A stretch of 64,000 nt of DNA from Boswellia sacra (taxonomy: Eukaryota > Streptophyta > Magnoliopsida > Sapindales > Burseraceae), in the NCBI GenBank assembly GCA_013180625.2, contig SNVD02004417.1:1-64000 (forward strand), given 5' to 3'. The notes beneath the pieces were generated by a model. It was not told the DNA's origin. It searched no databases and saw only the letters and a program-made list of their open reading frames with translations. Shown piece after piece: positions 32,521 through 44,285 of the stretch. The position numbers and the translations under genes were made by a program. Within the stretch, counting starts at the first letter, position 1. Each line of letters starts with the position of its first letter.

Positions 32521-33639
32521 GGTTATGAACAATGGCTTATTATGGTTTCTCCCTTTGAATGGTAGATCTTCATCCGTAAAGGTGATTTCTCCTCTTTCTC
32601 TTTCCCCCTTGGGTGTTCCTCCAATCAAGGCAGTCAGCATTTCACTAGTAGTGGCAACCATCGATATCACTACCTCCACCAAAGCCTTTGCCATGGCTTC
32701 TCTATATTTTTGGGATGATATAAGTAGATCTCAAATGCTAGCGTTCACTTAAGTTTTCATCAATTGTTTGATCACTTGATCCTCCTCTTCTTTAGCTTCT
32801 TCATTAGCAACTTCTTTGCCCCTCTCAATTGTCTTCTTAGTTGATTTCTCTTTTTCCTTCTCATGGTAAAATCTACCACTCCTTGTCACTCCTTGGACAT
32901 TCTCTCTCTCTCACCCTTGAATGTTTCCCCCTCATGTCTTTCTTCCTCAATTCTCATCTCTCTTTCGTCATCACTACTAAAGTTAGCCCAAAAGTTTGGA
33001 AGGGTCTTGACTTGAGGGATGTGATCCCAAATTTCCATAACTCTCACTTCTTTATACCTTCTAGGCAAGCTCTTTCTCCTTACAAGACTCTCATCTCCTT
33101 TCCCTTTCCTATCTTTACTACCCTTCTTCACCTTGAGTCTCCTAGGTGGTGGACCTTTTCTAGCCCCTTTTCTAGCCATCCACTTCTTGGCAAATGAGCT
33201 TGATGACATGGGCTTCTTCTTGATGGGTATCACTAAAACTTCTTCTTCTTCTTCTTCTTCGTTTGGGGCTCCTCTTCTTCTTTATCACTAAGATTCACAA
33301 GTTTGGGTTCTAAGCTTTGCTTGACTCCCTTCACTACAATGTTGCTCCATCTACCTTTCTTGGTGTGAATCTTAGTTGCCAAAAGAACGGGCTCATCTTC
33401 CATCCTCTCAACGATCTCCTTGGGCTCTTTTTCTTTGGGCTTTCCAGCCTTAGGCTTCTTTGTCGAGGCCACCCTTCTAATAGATTGTTCTAACTTGGAC
33501 TTCTCCCTCCTCTTGGCTCTCTGGGCCCTATTTGATCTACACTTCTCGAAAGAATTCATAACTTGCTCCTCAGTCAAGCTTGATCCAATCATGTTGGCTG
33601 ATGAAGAAGGTACCCGATTATGATTGGGCAAATGGTTGC
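32521..33639 (-). pseudogene. E1 gag-protease linker
   Basis: Charged, low-complexity coding sequence on the minus strand between gag and protease. It contains MNSFEKCRSNRAQRAKRREK, a poly-Lys run at 33233-33260, ARKGARKGPPPRRLKVKKG, KVRVMEIWDHIPQVKTLPNF, then SIWDLL(I)SSKK near 32710-32740 and ITFTDEDLPFKGRNHNKPLF before the protease. Such basic/acidic linkers followed by SIWDLL and ITFTDxDLP motifs are characteristic of Tat polyproteins. Frames change at about 33235 and 32885 and there are stops. Confidence 0.75.
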
Positions 33640-34817
33640 TCCTTGTGTTGGGCTCACATATTTTTGAGTCAGGAATCTAGCCCTTGTTAATCAAATCTTG
33701 AATCTCATGGTAGAGGTGAGTGCAATCGTCAGTCTTGCAACTAGTCACTTGGTGGAATTCGCACTTCTCATGGTGCCTCCAATTCCTTGGCAATGGATTT
33801 GGAAGCTCTCTTAGTGGCAATGGCTACACGATCCCTTCGGCTCTCAACCTTGCAAAGATTTTAAAAAGTGGCCTTCCTAGACGACTGAACCTTCTTTATG
33901 GGGCAACTGCCTTCACCCCTACGTGTTTCGTGCTAGGCCCATCAGGTTGGTGGTACTACCTTTGATTTCTTTGAGGGTAGCCATGACTACTTCTCTTCTG
34001 TCTAGACTCCAATTTTTCTATTTGGATGCTTGAGTCACACAAATCTTCAAATGTTTTGATAGGGAAACCTGCCAGTCTATCACTAATGACAGCATGGGCT
34101 CCATGGATCACCATTCGGACCTAGTCCTTCTCTGCGGGCCTCGTGGTCATCTTGGCAGCTTTGTCCTCCAACGAACTAGATACTTGGAGAACATCTCGTG
34201 GGGCTTTTGTCTGGTCATCTCCAAATCCCTCAATGTTACCCCCAGTTGGGTAATGTGGCGGTACTATTCCATAAATTATTGAGAAAGTTCCTCCCAATCT
34301 TCTCAAACTTTCTTTGGGAGGTCATGATACCATGCTATCACATCATCTTCTATTGATAGCATGAAGTACTTCAAATTGTGCTCTTTCGTTAAAGGAGTGG
34401 TGGCCATGATGGCCACATATTGTCTCAAATGTTTTGGGATTCCCCTCTCCATTAAACTTTGGCAAGTCTAGCAAACAAAACTTTGTAGGCTAATCTTGGT
34501 CTCCCATAAGCAAGATGTCGTCTAGGTCTTCGACCCCCTTCAGCCCCTTCTTCTTCAAAAAGGACTTGACCTTATCCAAGTCTTTGGCCAACTGCTTGAT
34601 CGATTCAGGTTCTTCGTGGTCGATTGGGCTTTTTTCCTTATTTCTAGCTCGGTTAGTCTAACCATCATCATCACCATTACCTTCGGCTGGCGACTAATTC
34701 ATGCGATTAGGCCTATTTTAGAGTGCTTCAATGAGTTAGACCATTTGTTGTTGGAGCATGGTCATGTCGACTCTCAATTGGATCATTTTCGCATTACTGT
34801 TGTTGGGTGATGCCATT
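33640..34817 (-). pseudogene. E1 gag
   Basis: Gag is the structural protein that packages the retrotransposon RNA. The ATG at 34815-34817 opens MASPNNSNAKMIQLRVDMT. Then come a Lys-rich KDLDKVKSFLKKKGLKG segment, LPKFNGEGNPKTF (the usual F.G..DP region, about 34440-34470), SSLEDKAAKMTTRPAEKD in a shifted frame, and near the end CEFHQVTSCKTDDCTHLYHE followed by IQDLINKG, a decayed zinc knuckle. Stops occur at about 34690, 34495 and 34355, so it cannot be translated through. Confidence 0.75.
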
Positions 34818-35582
34818 TCATCTTCTTGTCTTATCAAACGACCATCTTGTCTAACCCAAGCATTGATGGTTGCAAAACAAAAGTGTTAATGCCATGCATG
34901 CATGCATGTATGCATGTTATTATGCATGCTTATACACGGGCATAGAAGCCTTCCAACCTTATTCCTCCTACACCCATGAGGTCAAGTCTCTTTTCCTATG
35001 ATCTTTTGCCTCATTCCCATGTCATCATCATGGGATATGGGAATGCGAGATTCTCTCTCTCCAAATTTTAACATTCATGTTGATGTTGGATTCTTCGTGA
35101 TTATCATAACGTCATGATAACCTTAACTTATGGCATATGTTCCCATTTTGTTCTTTTATGGGTGACTTGACATGTGGCATTTTTTCATGGTTCCATGAGT
35201 TTTCGAGTTGATTATTTCAATCATGGGGAATTTACATCCATAGACATGCATTTCAACATGGGTTTTGGATATTCATCCTATTGAAAATTTCTAAAGTTAT
35301 CTACATGGGCTTGAGTCTCAAGGGTCTGGGCTCCTTCGAGCGAGAGATGCCCCCTTGAGCTGGTCTCTTTTTATACCAATTTGATGGTACGTGCTCAAAG
35401 GTGGTGACACCAACATGAGTCATCTTGGGGTCGAATGGAGCCAAAGACTTCTCATGCTAATGCCACACAGCTAGTTTAGGCATTTCATACTCATTGCGTG
35501 CAAAAATGTAGTGATGCGAGGACTCATTATATCAACACGAGATATTAACATTTGGTATTCCCATCGGAATCAACTTCTCTTA
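34818..35582 (-). other. 5' leader of E1
   Basis: Non-coding leader between primer site and gag start. It contains a CATG-repeat (about 34893-34916) and is largely collinear with 5298-5752. No gene is seen. Confidence 0.6.
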
Positions 35583-35600
35583 TCCCTAGTGGAGTTGTCA
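35583..35600 (-). promoter_or_regulatory. Primer binding site of E1
   Basis: The minus strand reads TGACAACTCCACTAGGGA right after the 5' LTR. It is a mutated form of the TGGCGACTC...GGGA site kept better in element A (5753-5770). Confidence 0.6.
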
Positions 35601-35601
35601 C

Positions 35602-37580
35602 TGTGAACGGGGCTTTCATCCTGCCAGAGCATTTGCAACCATGACACTGTATCAAAGCCTCTTTGGAGACTTAAAGGAACACAATCGAGCTATGGACACA
35701 TATGGAGGAAGGAGTCGGCACCCAAATATTCAATTGGGAATGAATGGGGGCAATCTAATCCCTCACTTCGGGACCTAAACTACGCTCATCCCTTCAGAGA
35801 TTGGGTTCGAGAAGTTAGGTAGGACTCCATCGACCCGCTCGGATGTAAATTTGACCTCCACTTAAGAAATACCAAATAGAAATATCTCCTTTTGTTACTT
35901 AGTCTGTAAACATTATTCGTTTTATTCACACATTTCCTTCTTTTATCTTTGTTAGGCATGTGAGGTGATTATTCAATCAATGAAAGTTGTATATTTATAC
36001 AAAGAAAGAGGGAGAAGAATGGATTACATTCCTCTCAAACATGGGAGAATGGGAGAGAATTTTAACAATTGTTATTCAACAATAAAGTAAATTATGTATT
36101 TCATCCATACAATCTATCATATATATCATAGGTATTCAAGTCGAGACTCGATAGAGAATGAATTCCTTGCCATCATTTGTGAGTCTATTCAATATGCATC
36201 AAGTCTCTACATACATATTAATGCTATTCAAGTATTCATTCTAAGTGATGGTCCCTCACCATCAATATGAGTCGACCATTACTTCATGGCATGATACAAT
36301 CACACTTCTAATCATGATATATTCATACATTCATAAATAATCAAACAAAGTAATAATCCAATATCATGGCATTCTAGCCTAGATTTTGATAAATTCTATC
36401 ATGGTAATTCTACTTATAGCTATTCTAGCATAATTCATATCAAGTATCATGGCATTTCTAGCCTAAAACATTATTCTCATGGCTTATTCTAGTCTAAACA
36501 TGGCGTTCATGGCTTATTCTAGCCTAATTCAAACATCCAACATCAATCATAGGATTTAAGGGCAAAACAGTAATTCTTACCTATTCTATGCTATTTCCCA
36601 ACATTCATCCAAACAAATAAGTGTTCCTACCATGATTCTAATCATGTGCTCTTAAGCTTGATTCTAGACATGTTCTCCTAGTCATGATTCTAAGCATTCG
36701 CAAAGAAATTAAATTCCTAAGCATGATTCTAAAAAAGGAAGGATTGCCGACTTACCTCGACATGCTTATCCATCTTGCGAAACAAATTGGGTTAGAACAA
36801 TTCGTAATAATCCTAAACATCCTTCTAATAATAAAATAAAACCCTAATCATGCCTTTTCTAAGCAAAAAAAGTAAAAGAGAGAATAGGAGGGAGGAGAGA
36901 ATTATGCTCTCAAGACGTACCCTTTTCATGTTTAGAGCAATAGAACGCCCAAAAAAATAATTTATACTGGAAATGATTTCTTGAATTCTCGAGCGTGTCT
37001 TCAAAAGGGAGAAGAGATGATTATAGTCAACAATCGGTGTGTATTACAAAGTGAGAGGGGCGGGGGAGGGGGGGTGTAGACTGAAAAGGAAGTTTTTCAA
37101 GCTAACTTCGAAAAATAACCCAACAAGACCGGATGACCATTCCCAAATAGCCGGGCGGCCATCTGCTAGACGCCTAGCCATTGGCCAATAGCTAGGCGGC
37201 TGTCAGATGGTCATGAGGCTATTTTGAACAGCCAGGTGGCTGTCTGATGGCCGACCGATCAATTTCTTGTAGCCCCTTTGCATTTTTGTCATCCTTCGAT
37301 GCGGTCCTTTCAAACCTTCATCCCTTCAACCATGCATAACCTTTCAAGTTCAACTTCGATTCATGATTCATAAATTTCTAAAAAAACTAGATATCTGTAG
37401 CTTCAAAATGATATATGACTCATCATCAGATTCCTCCTGGATTCGTCTCTATGATTTTTCAAAGTCATGTGTCAGTTTTTGAGGCCCTACTCTTCTTGAC
37501 TCTTACGGGCATTTTGGTCATTTTTTTTGCTCGACATTCATCTTCATTTTATCAATGAGCCTCAAAAATTTAGCATCTAC
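35602..37580 (-). repeat. LTR C, 5' LTR of E1
   Basis: It is homologous to LTR B along its length, with left edge TGTGAACGGGGC. The conserved AG/GTAAGT lies near 36750-36758 on the minus strand. In the promoter region the TATA box seen in the other LTRs is missing; a G-rich run (about 37056-37076) stands in its place. The right edge (TTTAGCATCTAC) is cut by a hAT element. Confidence 0.8.
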
Positions 37581-38531
37581 TAGGGGAGGAAATTTTTGAC
37601 ACGACCTACGAACCTGACATGACACGACACAAAAATTAGCGGGTTTAGGTTTATCTTAATTGTGTTTGAGTCGTGTTCGGGTTGAAAATTTCAACCTGTT
37701 TAATAATTTGATCGTGTTTGGGTTAAAGGATTGCATCCTTGGGTGGCACAAACCTATTTATGACATGAAATCATTTGTGACACAAACCCATTTATGACAC
37801 GATTAACACTAATAAAACATGACAATACGACTAACACGGATTGACACGATTATTTTTAAAGTGACACAATTATAAATACAAATTAATTTTAAAATTCATT
37901 ATATGTTTTATTAGATATTTAAATTCAAGGTTGTACTTTTATTAATATTAATATTATATTATTATTAATTTCGATATGATCTTGAATCACCCTTAATTTT
38001 TTTTTTACATTTTTTTTGTAGGCTACTTAAGAGTTAAAAAGATATAATAGATTTTTTTTTTCTGAAGCTAAATTATAGTTTAGGTTTGTATGGAACATGA
38101 TATTTAGTGAACTTTTTATTGTATTGTGGATGAATTTTGAATATTTTCATATTATTACTTTTTTAATTTAAAAGTACTAAGATAGGTTAGAAATTGAAAT
38201 ACTTAATCATGTCATAATTATGTTAATCATTTAAACGTGTCGTAATCGTGCCTGTAAAATGTGTCGTAAACGTGTCAAATATTTAAACGTGTCATAATCA
38301 TGTTAAACGAGTCATATTTGTGTCTAACATGAAAATGACCCCATTTATTATTTGTGCTTGCGTATCGTGTCGTGTCACCCACAGGTCACCCGTTTAATAA
38401 TCGGGTTGTGTTCAGGTTAAGTCTCCTTGACACGAATAATAAACGGGTCGGGTTCGGGTTGGACAAATCTTTGTCGTGTCATAGCTCAACATGACATGAA
38501 CACGACCCATGAACTCGAATTTCCACCCCTA
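37581..38531. mobile_element. hAT-type non-autonomous foldback element (copy 2)
   Basis: Ends TAGGGGAGGAAATTT and AATTTCCACCCCTA are a variant of the same termini as the other two copies. It is 951 bases. The arms are rich in CGTGTC/GACACG words; the middle is AT-rich and non-coding. It lies exactly between the outer end of LTR C and the truncated integrase of E2. Flanking octamers GCATCTAC and GTGTCTCG share only four positions. Confidence 0.75.
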
Positions 38532-38535
38532 GTGT

Positions 38536-39115
38536 CTCGAATTGGCCACAAGCAAATGGAATAGTAGAAGCGGCCAATAAGAATATCAAGAAGATGTTGG
38601 CCAAGACGGAGCGGACATACGAAGATTAGGCTAAAAAGTTATTATTTGTGTTAGGGGGTTATAGAATCACACCTAAAAGCTCAACTAGCATGACACCCTT
38701 CTCGTTATTGTATGGTTCAGAAGTGATCCTACAAATTGTGATAGAATTGAAATCAGCATGGTTCTTATGGAAGCAAAAATTCCTGAAAAGGAGTGGATTC
38801 AAAATAGATGTGGGCAGTTGGCTTTGATTGAGGAGAAGAGAATGAAGAATAGATATCATATGAAACTGTACCAGAAGTAAGTTGCTCAAGCCTTTAATAG
38901 GATTATAAGGGTGAGAAAATTCAAAGAAGGGGAATTGGTCATTAAACAAGCAAGGCCAGTAGTGTTTAATCCGAGAGGGAAGTTCAAACCCAACTGGGAG
39001 GGCCTATTCATTATGATGAAGGTCATGTCTGACAGAGCCGTCATTATTAGGCATGGAAGGGAATGAGTTCACTAAGCGCATCAACATGGATAGGCTAAAG
39101 AAATACTATGTGTGA
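38536..39115 (+). pseudogene. E2 integrase, C-terminal fragment
   Basis: Codons from about 38536 give WPQANGIVEAANKNIKKMLA (with the catalytic Glu region), a TAG near 38626, then KKLLFVLGGYRITPKSSTSM followed by TPFSLLYGSE. After a frame change come the AFNRIIRVRKFKEGELVIKQ region, PRGKFKPNWEG, and the terminal MDRLKKYYV ending at TGA 39113-39115. It matches E1 18424-19070. Stops at about 38626 and 38878 and frame changes inactivate it. Confidence 0.82.
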
Positions 39116-39344
39116 AAGTGGGAAAAAAAAAGAAAAAAAAAGAGACTGAGAGGAAAACTAATTAATCAGAAAACTAGAAATGGCTGATTAATGATAGAAG
39201 TTGTCTCATTGTGTACATATTGTTCAAAGAAAAATTGTACTCTTATTAATGAAATGAACTTTTCTAGAAACAAATATGCCTTGAAATGTCTCATTATATT
39301 GTATCATAGCAAAAGGAAAGCATCGATCACCCAACCCTAGGGAG
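39116..39344. other. Non-coding interval after E2 integrase
   Basis: It has an A/G run just after the stop, then AT-rich sequence. It is collinear in reverse with 18190-18423 of E1. No gene is seen. Confidence 0.5.
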
Positions 39345-39890
39345 TAATAGTGAAACTATCAATGTCGTCTTCACCTCTTCGTTGGACTAGGAGTAGGCTC
39401 ACCATATCGCTCACAGCACTGCCTGTCTCGAACAGCAAGATCAAGAATGGAAGCATGAAGGATCACCCAACCCTTGCATCGATTATCCATCTCAAAATCA
39501 GGATCATGAAACAGATTCCTTTTAATGCTCTAATACAGCCGAGAATTCCTCACACACTCTAGATAGCGAGCAAACAATCTCCCAGGACTAGAAGTAGTCG
39601 ACGAATCCATGATCCTTTGCTTAAGCGCATACTGCTAACATAGTTAGTAGGATCATAGAATGAATTATAGGTGAAACCCGCCAAAGGCACACACGCAATA
39701 TAGGTCTCAACTGTCACGTGCTCCAACCTCTACCATGGATAGTGCCAACTGATATGAGTATCCAGAGTGACTCAAAGCCAGTCAACCCAAGAAGACTGTC
39801 TCTCAAGTCTCCTCCTCATATGAAGTCAAGGGCTATAATAGAAAATATCTCACTCAAGTGGTGAAATAGACAGCCTTTCTTGTAACCAAA
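39345..39890 (-). pseudogene. E2 antisense DUF7745-like gene, downstream part only
   Basis: The minus strand matches the last exon region of the E1 unit (17700-18163): GLTGFESLWILISVGTIHG, then VETYIACVPLAGFTY and a terminal region with DPDFEMDNRC. Stops are scattered through it. The upstream half present in E1 (16790-17390) is missing: only about 190 bases separate the intron-type repeat (39890-40145) from the region 3' of the PMD unit. The DUF7745 label rests on E1. Confidence 0.5.
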
Positions 39891-40145
39891 TCTTTAAAAA
39901 AAAAATTAAGAAAAAGCCTGCTAAGTCGAAAACCTAAAAAGGCAGCTTAGACAAAGATTAAGGCAAGCCCGCTAAGCTGAAAACCTAAAAGGGTAGCTTA
40001 GACAAAAGTTAGGGTAGAGAAAAAAGAAGAATAGAGAAAAAGCCCACTAAGTTGAAAACTCAAAAAGGGCAGCTCAGGCAAAAATTAGTGCAAGCTTGCT
40101 AAATCGAAAACCTGAAAGGGTGGCTTAGGCAAAAATAAAAGCATA
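39890..40145. repeat. Tandem repeat matching 17425-17640
   Basis: There are about four units with GAAAACC(C/T)(A/G)AAAGGG and GCTTAGGCAAAAATTA-like words, the reverse complement of the E1 repeat. It probably lies within the intron of the antisense unit. Confidence 0.7.
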
Positions 40146-40576
40146 AAAAAGAAAAGAAAAGTAAAGAGGAAGAGGAACCACTAGTAGGCAGTGGAAAGAC
40201 TTCCAACTGGCTATCACACTACTGATCGAAAGTGGTCGGATAGCTGGCCAATGGCCCAATAGCCAACCAATAGTGGTTATGGTAAAAAGGCCCTCTGGTC
40301 TTTCTTTCTCGCATTTTCAACTTCTGATTTACATGCCAATAAGCAATTTCGAGTACGCAACTTACAAACTCTGTGATTTTATTCAAAATTGAATAAATGA
40401 TAATGTAGAAACAAATTTGGATGTAAATTGATCAAATACGCATAGTTTAAAAAGAAGTGTACAAAACTAAAAAGAGAAAAATATTCATTAAGTCTTTGAA
40501 GCATGTTCATAAAACTGATTGCTTTAATTATAACAAAAAGAAATCAACACGAAAGAGAAATTGATGGTGAAAGTCC
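40146..40576. other. Non-coding interval between E2 antisense units
   Basis: Short G/C-richer words (CTGGCCAATGG, GTCGGATAGCTGG) as in 16500-16620, then AT-rich sequence. No gene is seen. Confidence 0.45.
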
Positions 40577-42750
40577 TCACTCATCACCATTATCATCATC
40601 ATCGATAGAGAAAGTAGTAACTTGAGCCTGAAGACGCTTGATCTCTCCCTTGAAATGAGCATTGTCCTGACGATTCGTTTGGTCCAAGCAGAAAGCATAT
40701 AGTTGGAAAAATTATTGAGGTAGAAATCATGCATACATGAAGCATAGAATATTGCTTTACCTGATGTTGGTGCGATATCTACAAGATATAACCATGAGAA
40801 GCAGATTGCATCCAAAAGGCACGCTCTATGGAAGATCATGAAACCTATATTGCATTGCAACTTTTGTGACTACAAAAAATTTGAATAGTAATAGGAAACT
40901 TAAAAAAGACATGATAAGAGGACTCACTAGAATGGTGTCATGAGGAATGAAAGGAACAAGCATGGTTGAATCCTCAGTGATCACATGGCTATTGATCTGC
41001 CTACTAGCATCCCACATGTAGGCTACAATGCTAGGGTAGACACCAATCACATGACCAGTTGGAACAACTGGATTATCTGTAAGCGCTAGAGGTAGACATG
41101 GCAACTCTGTAGGACTAGCAAAAAAGGTAAAGATGCTACGTACCCAGAAGAAGTAACCTTCGATCTCTTCCCACAACGGGCGGAAGAGCTACCAGCACGG
41201 CTGTAAGAGCCATGAGCAGCACTAGTAAAAGGATTGGGAATCTCATCAACAGATCGAGCTAGCCTAATATACAATAATGTGGCTCAAGCCCACTCAGCAT
41301 AAGAAACTATCGTCACTGGGAACTCGACCTCACTCAAATGAATCCTAATAGTGCATACAGTCACCTCTAGCTCCATAGCCAAGTCATTAAAATCTATCAT
41401 CAAAATTGGTGGAGCATAGGGAATTTGGCAATGGTCTGGACCTCTAAACCAGTCCCAGACTCTGTGACCTAGATGTCACATCATGCTATCAACGCATGAA
41501 AGAAGGATATGGTAGTTAATGAATGGAGCGATGACTCTCATAGTAGCCGACCAATTCTCAACGAGCCCTTACCATTCAGAACAAATTTGCAAAGAGTAGA
41601 AAAATTATGAGACTATGACGAAAATGAGTGAGAATGAAATAGTGATTGCAATGTCTTTTACATTGTCTAAGGTTATCGTGTGGATGTAATCATGGAAGAA
41701 ATATAGCTCGCGGGACCTCTTAGGCTTTGCATGACGTGCAACCTACCTCTTCATCTTATGGGAAAGAAAAATCCTGACAAGCAGGAAGTCAGGATGTTAA
41801 CACTCCTAACTTGTAGGCCCACGTCTGTTATAAACAAGACAAAACCAAAAATGGAATTCATACGAACAAAACACGAAGGTGTAGAAAGGAAAAAAATTAG
41901 CTCAAGTAATAGAGAAAACCGGTAATCACAGTAACACCTTGACAATCACAGTCTAAGCCAATGTAAAACTGGCAAGAGTGGCACGGCCCCAGTCGAAGGT
42001 CCTCACTTGGTCAAGATCCCGGAGGGCAAGAACAAAAGTAAATAAAGGTGGTTTTCAACACGTTGGCAAAAAGCATCAAACCAAACAAATGCACGATAAA
42101 GCTACATGCATATTGATCTACCTCAACTGAAGTTAGATTCGATCTTCTCTTTAAAAATTTGTATAACAAATTGTACCAAATGGTGATGTGGTTCTTGATC
42201 TTCATGTCACATCCAAGAAGCGGACGAACCAAATCTTTCTGATCTCTCAAATCTGTAATTCAAGCATCAATGGGTACAACCTCCCCACCATATGAAAGGC
42301 TAGTCAAAGCGACAATATCGAATGGCGTGATAGTCATCTCACCAATCAGATGATAAAAAGTGTGAGTCATGTTCATCCACATCTCGCATAGAGCAGCTAG
42401 TGCTCGACGATCAGTGTGTTAAGGGGCATGTGGAAGAGAAGTGATAAACTTATAGAATCTGGTAACAATAATCCTGTTCCCAATAACCTTTTTCTCTATC
42501 TCTAAGAACCAACTACGGGCTCCAGAAACGAACCACACATCTTATTCTCATGGAAGTCTTAAGGCAAGAAATTAAAGTCTCTACATGAATACATACCTAG
42601 AAAAATTCCTAGAAAATGGAAAAGTGAAGAATGAAGAAAAATGCATACCTGGTTGATCGTGTAGGAATCTAAGTCATAGACAACAGGCACCTCTTAGTCT
42701 CTTAGAAGACCTTCCAAAATCGATCTCTAGACTGGATCACACTCATTCAA
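40577..42750 (-). pseudogene. E2 antisense plant-mobile-domain gene
   Basis: This is the counterpart of 14100-16204. On the minus strand it starts near 42740 with a VYDLDSYTI motif before a GTATGC donor. It continues with fragments of the PMD core (about 42530-42200), WDWF and the GHRVWDWFRGP-type block near 41440-41475. Next comes SCHVYL/AYMWDASRQINSHVITED (about 41010-40960), then the exon with CNIGFMIFHRAC and a final exon ending in a run of Asp, NGDE and TGA (40577-40579). Intron positions appear to match E1, for example an acceptor-like CATTGCAG just before GGTTTCATGATC. It is as damaged as E1's copy, by different changes. The PMD call rests mainly on E1. Confidence 0.68.
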
Positions 42751-42957
42751 TTCAAGATGGACTGGATCACCAGCCATTAGAAATAGGAAGTCAAAATGGT
42801 AATGTAAGAGAAAATTGGAAGCAAATCGGGTGAAAAACAAAGAAATAGCACATGATAAAGTAGAGGAAGACAAAGGGTCGTTGTATAGACCCTCCACTAC
42901 CGAGCGACTGTCGGCTAATTGGTCCTCCCATAATTGGCCAGTTGTACCTTTAATGAG
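42751..42957. other. Non-coding interval upstream of the E2 PMD gene
   Basis: Contains GACCGAGCGACTGTCGGC/ATTGGCCAGTTG words like those at 13860-13950 of E1. It is the likely promoter side of the antisense gene; no promoter element can be named. Confidence 0.4.
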
Positions 42958-43140
42958 GGGCAAAAGGGTAAAAGCCAAAGAAATGAAAGAAAAGAGGAAA
43001 AAAAAGAAAAAAAAGAGGAAAAGAAAGAAAAGAAAAGAGAGAGAAAAAAGAAAAGAAAAGAAGGAGAAAAAGAAAAAAAAAGCGAGAGAGAGAAAGAGGA
43101 AAAGAAAAAAGAGAAAAAAGTCTAGAAAAAGAGGAAAAAA
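42958..43140. repeat. Polypurine tract region of E2
   Basis: About 180 bases of nearly pure A and G on the plus strand. It is the counterpart of the T/C tract at 13674-13852. Lys/Arg/Glu-rich frames in it are not genes. Confidence 0.8.
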
Positions 43141-43736
43141 AACTCTCCATTGACCTTAAGACATCGAAAGAATTTTCAAACGCACTAGTGACAAGTACTC
43201 AGCCATGGCAATAGCTTAGCAATTCACAAGTTGAGTAATATCAATCGATGGAATCTTCGATCAAAATCACATGGAAAAATTCCTGCATACACTAGAAAGC
43301 AGTTTGTTGAAAAACACGTCAAACAAGGTAAAATTTGAATTGATTTTAAATCATCAAAATATGTTTGATATTTTGCACAAATTTGCAAGGACGGTGGAAA
43401 GATCACTAGTGAGTCCAAGAATCAACAACATGATATGAACTCCCTAGTGAAGGGTCCTATGAGTGCAAAATCTGAAGAAATCAAGAACAAAGAATGCACT
43501 GTCAAAGGCACGAAGAAATGAAAAGTCTAAACCATAATGAATCAAGAATTTTCCCTAGTGGACTAGAAGAAATCAAGAATAGAAGCAAGAATTTTCATAA
43601 GAAAGGAATGAAACCCAACGAATGCAAAGTTTGAAGAGATCAAAGAAGAATGAAGAATACTCAGCCGAAGGCATGAAAGACGAAAAGGTCTAAGTAGCAC
43701 ATGATAAACATTTTTCCAGTGGGCATGTATTAGAAG
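43141..43736. other. Non-coding part of E2 3' region
   Basis: Reverse-complement counterpart of 13073-13673 of E1. No coding frame is supported. Confidence 0.45.
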
Positions 43737-44285
43737 AAACCTTAAGAGATAGGCGCACTTAAGAGTATTTTAAGCCCTTAGAATAGGCACAAGCTCTAAG
43801 AAGAGGCCCATCAAAGAGAGTTTAAAAACCTTAGTAAGTAGATAAGTCTTCTAAGCTCTTAGAATAGGCACAAACCCTAAGAAGAGGTGCACCGAAGAGT
43901 GTTTAAAAACCCTAGGAAGTAGGTGCATTTAAGAGTGTTTGGCGTCCTTAGAATAGGAGCATCGTAGGGTGCTAACAAGCCCTAAGACTTAGGTGCACAT
44001 AAGAGTGTTTCATCATAGCATCATAAGGATACACTTGTTTACACTAGAAGAGTGCATACTATGCATAGTAAGGATGTATTCCTTGCATTTGAAAGATGCA
44101 TCTATTTGCACTATATGTGTGCATATCATGCATCGTGAGGATGTATTCCCATGCATTAGAAGGATGCACTGATCCGCACTATAAGAGTGCATATCATCTA
44201 TCATAAGGATGCAATCCATGCATTAGAAAGATGCATCTATCCACACCAGAATAGTGTGTTTTATGCATTAGAAGAAAGCTAATTA
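43737..44285. repeat. Two adjoining tandem repeats in E2 3' region
   Basis: 43737-44012 has units of about 40 bases around AGGTGCACTTAAGAGTGTTT and CCTTAGAATAGG, the reverse complement of 12740-13072. 44015-44285 has units of about 60 bases around GATGTATTCCATGCATTAGA and GTGCATATCATGCAT, with no clear match in E1, where a different short repeat lies (12440-12725). Confidence 0.75.

Larger units (their letters stand above)
10335..37580 (-). mobile_element. Tat (Ogre-like) Ty3/gypsy retrotransposon E1, complete but dead
   Basis: Read on the minus strand the order is: LTR C (37580-35602), primer site (35600-35583), leader, gag (34817-33640), basic linker, protease with a G-patch-like motif, RT-RNase H, second RNase H, integrase (split by a CACTA insertion at 19141-29032), a long 3' region with two oppositely oriented gene-like units, polypurine tract and LTR B (12290-10335). 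Without the CACTA insertion the element is about 17.3 kb. Its large size, the extra RNase H, the tRNA-Arg-like primer site and the antisense ORFs point to the Tat lineage. Stops and deletions occur throughout. Its left target duplication would be CTAAT (10330-10334). The right side is obscured by a hAT insertion at 37581. Confidence 0.82.

Noticed and set aside
29033..34817. Endogenous pararetrovirus (caulimovirus-like) copy
   Set aside because: Gag, protease, RT, dual RNase H, integrase and flanking LTRs identify a Ty3/gypsy retrotransposon; no movement or coat protein motif was seen.
42815..43153. Lys/Arg/Glu-rich basic protein
   Set aside because: It is the polypurine counterpart of the tract above, not a gene.
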